This document shows positions 9,591-17,773 of a DNA stretch of 57,848 nt, in pieces. Positions within the stretch are counted from its first letter, which is position 1; each line of letters begins with the position of its first letter. Where the stretch lies: assembly GCA_032718475.1 (NCBI GenBank), contig JAUCBJ010005368.1, positions 1 through 57,848 on the forward strand, read 5' to 3'. The stretch is from Nemertoderma westbladi. Its lineage: Eukaryota > Xenacoelomorpha > Nemertodermatida > Nemertodermatidae. The notes beneath the pieces are model-generated. The model made no database searches and was not told the DNA's origin. It saw only the letters and a program-made list of their open reading frames with translations. The position numbers and the translations under genes were made by a program.

Positions 9591-12500
9591 CCTAGTAACC
9601 CAACCTATACACCCAGTAACCCAATCTATACACCCAGGAACCCAACCTATACACCCAGTAACCTATACACCCAGTAACCCAACCTATACACCCAGTAACC
9701 CAACCTGTACACCCAGCAACACAAACTATACACCAAGTAACCCAACCTATACACCTAGTAACCCAACCTATACACCCAGTAACCCAACCTATACACCTAG
9801 TAACCCAACCTATACACCTAGTAACCCAACCTGTACACCCAGTAACACAACCTATACACCGAGTAACCCAACCTATACACCCAGTAACACAACCTCTCAC
9901 CCAGTAACCTATACACCCAGTAACCCAACCTATACACCCAGTAACCCAACCCATACACCCAGTAACCCTACCTATACACCCAGTAACCCAACCTATACAC
10001 CCAGTAACCAAAACCTATACACCCACTAACACAACCTATACACCCAGTAACCTATACACCCAGTAACCGAACCTATACACACAGTAACCCAACCTATACA
10101 CACAGTAACCCAACCTATACACCCAGTAACCCAACCTATACACCCAGTAACCCAACCTATACACCCAGTAACCCAACATATACACCCAGTAACCCAACCG
10201 ATATACCCAGTAACACAATCTATACACCCAGGACCTATACACCCAGTAACCCAACCTATACACCCAGTAACCCAACCTATACACCCAGTAACCCAACATA
10301 CACACCCAGTAACCCAACCTATATACCCAGTAACCCAACCTATACAACCAGTAACCTATACACCCAGTAACCCAAACTATACACCCAGCAACCTATACAC
10401 CCAGTAACCCAACCTATACACCCAGTAACCCAACCTATACACCTAGTAACCCAACCTGTACACCCAGTAACCCAACCTATACACCCAGTAACACAACCTA
10501 TACACCCAGTAACCTATACACCCAGTAACCCAACCTATACACCCAATAACCCAACCTATACACCCAGTTACCCAACCTATACACGTACTAACCTAACCTG
10601 TACACCCAGCAACCTATACACCTAGTAACCCAACCTATACACCTAGTAATCCAACCTATACACCCAGTAACCCAAACTATACACCCAGCAACCTATACAC
10701 CCAGTGACACAACCTATACACCCAGTAACCCAACCTATACACCCAGTAACACAACCTATACACCCAGTAACCTATACACCCAGTAACCCAACCTATACAC
10801 CCAATAACCCAACCTATACACCCAGTTACCCAACCTATACACGTACTAACCTAACCTGTACACAACCTATACACCTAGTAACCCAACCTATACACCTAGT
10901 AATCCAACCTATACACCCAGTAACCCAAACTATACACCCAGCAACCTATACACCCAGTGACACAACCTATACACCCAGTAACCCAACCTATACACCCAGT
11001 AACACAACCTATACACCTAGTAACCCAACCTATACACCCAGTAACCCAACCTATACACCTAGTAACCCAACCTGTACGTACACCCAGTAACCCAACCTAT
11101 ACACGTACTAACCTAACCTGTACACCCAGTAACCTATACACCCAGTAACCCAACCTATACACCCAATAACCCAACCTATACACCCAGTTACCCAACCTAT
11201 ACACGTACTAACCTAACCTGTACACCCAGCAACCTATACACCTAGTAACCCAACCTATACACCTAGTAATCCAACCTATACACCCAGTAACCCAACATAT
11301 ACATCCAGGAACCCAACCTATACACCCAGTAACCTATACACCCAGTAACCCAACCTATACACCCAGTAACCCAACTTGTACACCCAGTAACACAACCTAT
11401 ACACCCAGTAACACAACCTATACACACAGTAACCTATACACCCAGTAACCCAACCTATACACCCAGTAACCCAACCTATACACCCAGTAACCCAACCTAT
11501 ACACCCAGTAACCCAACCTATACACCTAGTAACCCAACCTGTACACCCAGTAACCCAACCTATACACCCAGTAACCCAACCTATACACCTAGTAACCAAA
11601 CCTGTACTCCCAGTAACCCAACCTGTACACCCAGTAACCTAACCTATACACCCAGTAACCCAACCTATACACCCAGTAACCCAACCTATACACCTAGTAA
11701 CCCAACCTGTACACCCAGTAACCCAACCTATACACCCAGTAACCCAACCTATACACCTAGTAACCCAACATGTACTCCCAGTAACCCAACCTGTACACCC
11801 AGTAACCCAACCTAGACACCCAGTAACACAACCTATACACCCAGTAACACAACCTACACACCCAGTAACACAACCTATACACCCAGTAACCTATACACCC
11901 AGTAACCCAACCTATACACCCAGTAACCCAACCAATACACCCAGTAACCCAACCTGTACACCCAGTAACCCAACCTGTACACCCAGTAACCTAACCTATA
12001 CACCCAGTAACCCAACCTATACACCCAGTAACCCAACCTATACACCTAGTAACCCAACCTGTACACCCAGTAACCCAACCTATACACCCAGTAACCCAAC
12101 CTATACACCTAGTAACCCAACATGTACTCCCAGTAACCCAACCTGTACACCCAGTAACCCAACCTAGACACGCAGTAACACAACCTATACACCCAGTAAC
12201 ACAACCTACACACCCAGTAACACAACCTATACACCCAGTAACCTATACACCCAGTAACCCAACCTATACACCCAGTAACCCAACCAATACACCCAGTAAC
12301 CCAACCTGTACTCCCAGTAACCCAACATGTACACCCAGTAACCTAACCTATACACCCAGTAACCCAACCTATACACCCAGTAACCCAACCTATACACCTA
12401 GTAACCCAACCTGTACACCCAGTAACCCAACCTATACACCCAGTAACCCAACCTATACACCTAGTAACCCAACATGTACTCCCAGTAACCCAACCTAGAC

Positions 12501-12763
12501 ACCCAGTAACACAACCTATACACCCAGTAACACAACCTACACACCCAGTAACACAACCTATACACCCAGTAACCTATACACCCAGTAACCCAACCTATAC
12601 ACCCAGTAACACAACCTATACACCTAGTAACACAACCTATACGTATACACCCAGTAACCCAACCTATACACCCAGTAACCCAACCTATACACCCAGTAAC
12701 ACAACCTATACAGCCAGTAACCTATACACCCAGTAACCCAACCTATACACCCTGTAACCCTAC
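9591..12763. repeat. 21-bp minisatellite array
   Basis: About 3.2 kb of a 21-bp unit whose core is GTAACCCAACC followed by TATAC or TGTAC and ACCCA. A shortened 16-bp version, lacking CCAAC, recurs at intervals. Higher-order blocks are visible: the rare word CCTAGACA recurs at about 11811, 12163 and 12494, giving a 352-bp block (sixteen 21-bp units plus one 16-bp unit), with the last copy one unit shorter. Another block marked by ACACGTACTAAC recurs at about 10580, 10840, 11102 and 11203. Long open frames here are repeats of short peptides and are not genes. The array touches the BEL LTR on the left and a splice donor on the right. Confidence 0.95.
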
Positions 12764-12956
12764 CTGTACACGACCCGTGACCATCGTCAGCTAATCCCAG
12801 ACTACACCGACAGGTCCGTGGGTCTTTAACGTCGCCACACAGACACGATGGGTCACCGGGGCTGCAGGAAGTTTTATCGCATTTCCTTTCAGAGTTCGCT
12901 GTGTAACCAGGGAAACAGCGGCAGGGCCTAAGGGTGCAATCACAGCCCTCCAACCA
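12764..12956 (-). CDS. Host-gene exon, EGF-like Cys-rich segment (exon B)
   Basis: Read on the minus strand, a pyrimidine-rich tract and TTTAG precede the exon, which opens in phase 0 with TGG TTG GAG. It ends TGTACAG before a GTAGGG donor, leaving phase 1. The 64 codons have no stop and carry eleven cysteines in an EGF/laminin-like pattern, including CRCFPGY and CLCGDVKD. This suggests part of a secreted or cell-surface protein with repeated Cys-rich modules. Exon A at 16252-16412 ends in phase 0, so the two join in frame. No other exons are visible in the window; the next downstream one would lie beyond the minisatellite and BEL element. The gene's identity is not recognised. It could be a decayed copy, but both splice sites and the frame are intact. 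Confidence 0.65.
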
Positions 12957-13239
12957 CTAAACGTAAACAAAATTTATATAGACTAGTAGAACTCAAGGCT
13001 ATTGCGTGATAAAAAAAATCAGATAGAGGGGAAACTGGACGCAATAAAAATTCATCCCTCTCCTGGGGAAATTCGACGCGAATAACAGCTGATTACGAGC
13101 AAAAATAAAACTATAACCTGTTCTATTGTGTTTAGTTTATTGTTCTGGTTAAAATAACGTGCCACTGTAACCTGCTCCTTTCCCTAAATTGAGAATTTAA
13201 CATTGAGGCGGGATTTTAATTCACCACTACTACTACTAG
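12957..13239 (-). other. Intron sequence between exon B and the RTE-like LINE
   Basis: AT-rich unique sequence with no open frame of note. A GGGGAAACTGGACGCAA-like word near 13028 on the plus strand resembles a word near the 5' end of the LINE on the opposite strand. No function can be assigned. Confidence 0.5.
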
Positions 13240-16190
13240 GATCGGCATGCTGCATTGCAGCTGCATTTTTAAGAATGCTGTGCCGGCTTGTCAACAAAAT
13301 TGCACCGCCACAACTCCCTATCAAGCTAGATTGACATTTGCTAGATCATCCGCATCTTTAAGGCCAGTGTCCTTTAAGATGCGTCTCAAGAAAGTCATGG
13401 GCTGTCCACCATGCTTATTCACTCCATGAGGCTGCCAAAGTACAAGATTATGCACTGGCTGGTCCTCACGGCGAAAGCAATGTCCTGCAAAGCGGAGGCG
13501 ATTTTGTTCTAGTGTCAAGCTTGGGGGAACCAATGAGACACCTCCAATGTTATATAGTGTCTGGTTGGAGATGTGTGCATTGTACTTGACACAATGTACC
13601 CGGCGTAGCATTCTTGTGAATGTGCCATCCAGAGATTTGGTGTCCTCAGCAGTTAGAGCCCAGCATGGACTCCCGTAGAGGAGTACTGGAACTACTGCTG
13701 CTCTAAATAATCGGACCTTAAGTTTCCGATTAATTCTAGGTGACTTCCAAATCCTGGAAAGCCTATTCAAGGCTGCCCATGCCTTTCCCTTACGTATTCG
13801 AAGGTCCTCACCTGACTTCCGGATCCATGATCCCAGGTAACAGAAGTCGTCCACATGCTCAAGCATACCATCCTTTGAGCTTATGCTCATCCGATCAGAG
13901 ACTTGCTGAGGACTTTCAAAGTTAACTGTCAGAATTTTGGTCTTTCTGGAGTTAATAAAAAGACCAACACTAGAAGCAGCATGTTCTAATGAGCTGAGGA
14001 GCCGCTGGGCTCCCTCTAATGATTCTGAGAGTACTCCTAAGTCATCAGCAAAGTCTAGATCAGTTAGGTACTTGGCACGATTTCCTCGACTTCTGGAGCC
14101 AGTAGGTGGAGTTATCATCACCCCATCATCATTATGATGATCTAAGGACATGCGTAGAACATAGTCAACCACAATAATGAACAAGAATGGAGCAAGTGTG
14201 TCTCCTTGGAGGACGCCCCATAACACTTCAAATGGTTCTGTGTCACCGTCAACAGTAGACACAAATGTTGTCGAACCATCGTATACTGATCTGATTGCTG
14301 CAATAATTTCATCAGGAATCCCATATAATGAAAGTATGCTGAACATACGTGAGCGAGAGACTGAATCAAAGGCCTTGAAGAAGTCAACAAAGATAACAGC
14401 CAGATGCCTGTCTTTCTTTTTTGATAACTCTTCAATTATCCTTCTAAGTGCCAAAATGGGCTCCATGGTCCCACGACCTTTACGGAACCCATTCTGATTT
14501 CCACGTAGCAGTCTCTCAATGGGATCCCTGATGCGATTTAATAGAATTCTATTGTATAGTTTTGCAGCAATCGAGATCAATGAGATTCCCCGAAAAGAAC
14601 CATAGAGTGTTAGGTTGCCCTTCTTGGGAACTGGCACCAACTTATTTGTTTTCATTTCTTGTGGGACTCTTGTTGTACGGTACATGTCTACTATGATGGG
14701 ATAGATGAGCTTTAAACACTCAGGTATTTTAAAGACCTCAGGGGGAACACCATCTACTCCACTGGCACGATTGGTCTTAATGCTCTTTGCAGCAGCCTTC
14801 ACTTCTGCAAAGGAGATATCGCCAATGGGAATATCTGGGAGTACAGACTCAGACACTTTTACTTCTATAAAGTTATCAGGCAATACCCTGTCATTATTGA
14901 GGAGCTTTTCAAAGTGGGCCTTCCAACCATTGAGGCGATCGGCTGGTGATTCAGCCTTAACCTTGGTGGTTGGTTGGCTTTTCCGCCCAGTAAGCAGATT
15001 GATCGATTTCCATGCCTGGGATGATTGCCTGCTGTCGTCAGCATCATTGATGGCATCAACCTGTTGGTTTATTAGCTCCTGTATATTAACAGAGTACTGC
15101 CTGTTCAGGGACCTAGATGCAGCTTTAACTGCATTCTTGGCCGCTGTAGTCTGTTTGAGTCGGGACTCTTTCTGTGCCTTATGAAGGTCATTTCGGCACT
15201 TCTGAATTTTGTTGTCAGTCCAGGGGGCCCTTTTCCTGTTTCGAGGGTATACAGGAACTGTTTCTGCAGCTGCTAACTTAACTGCTTCTGTAAAGGCAGT
15301 ATAGCCCTCACAGTGATCTGCCGCCTCAGAGGCAAGAGCCTCATACCTGTTGCTCAGCTGTAGTGTGAAGCTGGATCTCACACTTGGCTGTTGCAACAGA
15401 GAGGACCAGTCATGCCGTGGCAAGGCAGATTTCGTTGTTCTGCTAGCACGCAGACTAAGTCTTACCTTGGCCACAATAAGGCGGTGATCACTGGAGAAGG
15501 GTCGAAGTGTAAATGCATTACAGTCTTGTATAGAGCTCCTGTATTTCCTACGAAACAGAATATGGTCTATCTGGGACTTGTGACCACTGGGTCCACTATG
15601 AGTCCATAGCTTTCCAGTTCGCTTCTTGAACTGGGTTCCAGCCGAAAACAATCCATTTCCAGAGATAAAATCCTGAAGATGGACAGAATTTCGGTTAACA
15701 CTATTGCTATAGACCCAGGGCGATGTAGGTGATTGATGCAGACTTGCATTAAAGTCTCCCAGGAATGTTAAGAATGCATGCTGATCCACTCCATCAGTTG
15801 CTGCTTGTAGATTGTGGTAGAAATTTTCCACCTCCTCTACAGGGGCAACACTAGTTGGAGAGTAGCACACAATCAGAACCACCTTAGGAAACTTCTTAGC
15901 CAGTCTTCCAGAACATGAGAAGTGGCAACGGATGATGCGGTTAGAGATTTGGTCTATTTTGTCCAATGCTGCATGTGCAGTTGGATTCATCAATAGACCA
16001 ATTCCACCATTGCCACTATCATCTGCTGACGCGAGGGCGAGTCGCCAACCGCCCCCCATGTCCTTAATCAGAACCTCATCAGTCTGTCCAGTCTGCATTC
16101 GGTGCTCTTGAACACCCACTGCGCTAAGAGAAAGCTTATCTGCCAAGATGGGTTTTGCGTCCAGTTTTCCCCCTTGTATCAAAAAAAAGT
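13240..16190 (-). mobile_element. RTE-like LINE, 5'-truncated, in a host intron
   Basis: The element runs right to left. Its 3' end has a short (about 85 bp) untranslated tail ending GATCCTAGTAGTAGTAG at about 13236-13245, a short-tail layout typical of RTE-type elements, not a poly(A) tail. The 5' end near 16170-16190 lacks the first strand of the endonuclease domain (the usual N-V-R-T/S-L region), so the copy is slightly 5'-truncated. It sits between two exons of a gene on the same strand. Target-site duplications could not be identified by eye. Confidence 0.8.
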
Positions 16191-16212
16191 TTGAAAAAAG
16201 TTCCCTATTCAC
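13321..16212 (-). CDS. RTE-like endonuclease/reverse transcriptase
   Basis: The 963-residue frame encodes an apurinic-type endonuclease (about 15-255) with QEHR near 35-38, GDFNA in the middle, and SQIDHIL and SSDHRLI near its end. The reverse transcriptase (about 480-800) has FVDFFKAFDSV near 607, GVLQGDTLAPFLF, and FADD near 720. The C-terminal region contains LLYGSPCWALTAEDTKSLD and RLRFAGHC, which resemble RTE-clade tails. The first dozen or so residues (MNRELFSNFFL) are probably flanking DNA and not the true start, because the endonuclease begins internally at GGKLDAK. The frame is otherwise unbroken over 2.9 kb. RTE is the best guess for the clade; RTE-X or a neighbouring group is possible. 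The truncated endonuclease probably makes this copy non-autonomous. Confidence 0.85.
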   Translation of the reverse strand: MNRELFSNFFLIQGGKLDAKPILADKLSLSAVGVQEHRMQTGQTDEVLIKDMGGGWRLALASADDSGNGGIGLLMNPTAHAALDKIDQISNRIIRCHFSCSGRLAKKFPKVVLIVCYSPTSVAPVEEVENFYHNLQAATDGVDQHAFLTFLGDFNASLHQSPTSPWVYSNSVNRNSVHLQDFISGNGLFSAGTQFKKRTGKLWTHSGPSGHKSQIDHILFRRKYRSSIQDCNAFTLRPFSSDHRLIVAKVRLSLRASRTTKSALPRHDWSSLLQQPSVRSSFTLQLSNRYEALASEAADHCEGYTAFTEAVKLAAAETVPVYPRNRKRAPWTDNKIQKCRNDLHKAQKESRLKQTTAAKNAVKAASRSLNRQYSVNIQELINQQVDAINDADDSRQSSQAWKSINLLTGRKSQPTTKVKAESPADRLNGWKAHFEKLLNNDRVLPDNFIEVKVSESVLPDIPIGDISFAEVKAAAKSIKTNRASGVDGVPPEVFKIPECLKLIYPIIVDMYRTTRVPQEMKTNKLVPVPKKGNLTLYGSFRGISLISIAAKLYNRILLNRIRDPIERLLRGNQNGFRKGRGTMEPILALRRIIEELSKKKDRHLAVIFVDFFKAFDSVSRSRMFSILSLYGIPDEIIAAIRSVYDGSTTFVSTVDGDTEPFEVLWGVLQGDTLAPFLFIIVVDYVLRMSLDHHNDDGVMITPPTGSRSRGNRAKYLTDLDFADDLGVLSESLEGAQRLLSSLEHAASSVGLFINSRKTKILTVNFESPQQVSDRMSISSKDGMLEHVDDFCYLGSWIRKSGEDLRIRKGKAWAALNRLSRIWKSPRINRKLKVRLFRAAVVPVLLYGSPCWALTAEDTKSLDGTFTRMLRRVHCVKYNAHISNQTLYNIGGVSLVPPSLTLEQNRLRFAGHCFRREDQPVHNLVLWQPHGVNKHGGQPMTFLRRILKDTGLKDADDLANVNLA

Positions 16213-16251
16213 ACAAACAACATTTTAAATAAATTATCATGATTATCTTAC

Positions 16252-16412
16252 AGGGCCGGCGCATTCTTCCAAACAGATCCCCTTGACACTAAAGTCGTTG
16301 CTGACAATCTTCTGAACGATGTAGTTTTGGTCGCATTTACAGCGAGTTCTGTCGACGTCTGTACAGGTACAGTTGTCGGAGTTGGCATCGTCAAAGTTAT
16401 CGTAGCATTCAG
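16252..16412 (-). CDS. Host-gene exon, Cys-rich segment (exon A)
   Basis: On the minus strand the acceptor is TTGCTTTTATTCCCAG and the donor is GTAAGA, both close to consensus. The exon is 161 bp, enters in phase 1 (a split alanine codon) and leaves in phase 0 after ...EECAGP. It encodes 53 full codons with seven cysteines, including CTCTD and CKCDQNY, without a stop. It lies upstream of exon B in the same gene, separated by about 3.3 kb that holds the RTE-like LINE. Together the pair starts and ends in phase 1, the arrangement usual for duplicated EGF-type modules. The protein is probably extracellular; the exact family is not recognised. Confidence 0.65.
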
Positions 16413-16454
16413 CTGGGAATAAAAGCAATTATATCGGTATCTGTCTATCTATGA

Positions 16455-16562
16455 TCGCAGCATTACAGCTGATTTAGGAATGCTATGCCGTCTTATCGAC
16501 TAGATTCCGTTATAGTCGCTAACTGCGCCGCCACAACAAACATCTTCAAGACCAGTGTACTT
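16455..16562 (-). mobile_element. 3' end fragment of a second RTE-like LINE
   Basis: About 108 bp aligns by eye to 13250-13385 in the intronic LINE, including the conserved coding end (ACCAGTGTACTTTA against GCCAGTGTCCTTTA) and the 3' tail (AATGCTGCGATCATAG followed by a different short repeat, ATAGATAGACAG). It is a heavily 5'-truncated insertion in the same orientation. It ends only about 25 bp upstream of the exon A polypyrimidine tract. Confidence 0.75.
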
Positions 16563-16598
16563 TAGGGGGAGGGGGGGAGGGGGGGGGGGGGGTGGGGT
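16563..16598 (+). repeat. G-rich homopolymer tract
   Basis: Nearly uninterrupted guanines with a few A and T interruptions, ending GGTGGGG. It could form a G-quadruplex on the plus strand and is also a place where sequencing length errors are likely. Confidence 0.85.
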
Positions 16599-16945
16599 AC
16601 TGGTTTGGAAGTCAATATTCTAGAAATGCATTCTGCTCCAATAAGCGAATAAAGTAGTAATTAAGTATTAAGATACATTTTGGTTGGAAAATATTGAATT
16701 TAGAATCTAAAAATTCATATTTGAAGACCCTTTGCGGGCAGAGCCATAATTTATATTTTGAAATAAAATTACCCTATTATTACCCTAATTATACTATATT
16801 TTCAGAACTTGTATATAACATATTTTTTGGAATTAGCAATGTCGATTACGTGAAAAAATTTGAGGATAATTTTTGTTTCGCACTTTTCCAAGATAATACT
16901 ATATTTTTCAAAAAGAAATTAAAAATGCGCTATTTTTTCTTAAAA
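16599..16945. other. AT-rich unique spacer
   Basis: About 350 bp with no recognisable gene or repeat. An open frame starting at 16694 runs on into the satellite but has no known motif and is not believable as a gene. Confidence 0.6.
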
Positions 16946-17773
16946 CAAGTTAGGCCTAGTATACTGTACTATGTACTGTACTACTGTATACTGTACTATG
17001 TACTACTGTATACTGTACTATGTACTACTGTACTATGTACTACTGTATACTGTACTATGTACTACTGTATACTGTACTATGTACTACTGTATACTGTACT
17101 ATGTACTACTGTATACTGTACTACTGTATACTGTACTATGTACTACTGTATACTGTACTATGTACTACTGTATACTGTACTATGTACTACTGTACTATGT
17201 ACTACTGTATACTGTACTATGTACTACTGTATACTGTACTATGTACTACTGTACTATGTACTACTGTATACTGTACTATGTACTACTGTATACTGTACTA
17301 TGTACTACTGTATACTGTACTATGTACTACTGTATACTGTACTATGTACTACTGTACTATGTACTACTGTATACTGTACTATGTACTACTGTATACTGTA
17401 CTATGTACTACTGTATACTGTACTATGTACTACTGTATACCAAGTTAGGCCTAGTATACTGTACTATGTACTACTGTATACTGTACTATGTACTACTGTA
17501 TACTGTACTATGTACTACTGTATACTGTACTATGTACTACTGTATACTGTACTATGTACTACTGTATACTGTACTATGTACTACTGTATACTGTACTATG
17601 TACTACTGTATACTGTACTATGTATTACTGTATACCAAGTTAGGCCTAGTATACTGTACTATGTACTACTGTATACTGTACTATGTACTACTGTATACTG
17701 TACTATGTACTACTGTATACTGTACTATGTACTACTGTATACTGTACTATGTACTACTGTATACTGTACTATG
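16946..17773. repeat. 22-bp satellite, first block
   Basis: Tandem 22-bp units containing GTACTATGTAC and CTACTGTATAC, with occasional shorter units. A divider word, CAAGTTAGGCCTAG, occurs at about 16946, 17441 and 17635; the last two are 194 bp apart, giving a higher-order period of about 192-194 bp also seen in the block at 20761. The long frames of Tyr/Cys/Leu/Val repeats are artefacts. The block is broken at 17773 by insertion of a non-LTR retrotransposon. Confidence 0.95.

Noticed and set aside
9592-11599. Minus-strand frames of WVTGCIG and YWVYRLG repeats, plus-strand PSNPTYT repeats
   Set aside because: Translation of the 21-bp minisatellite; they break wherever a 16-bp unit shifts the frame.
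9591-12763. Possible telomere-like repeat, because of the AACCC words
   Set aside because: The unit is 21 bp with fixed extra sequence and no run of TTAGGG/CCCTAA.
13028-13045. GGGGAAACTGGACGC word resembling the minus-strand sequence near 16155 as terminal inverted repeats of a DNA transposon
   Set aside because: The match is only about 15 bp, internal to the LINE coding end on one side, with no transposase or flanking duplication.
16694-16960. Unique-sequence frame entering the satellite from 16694
   Set aside because: No motif, very AT-rich, and most of its length is satellite; likely chance.
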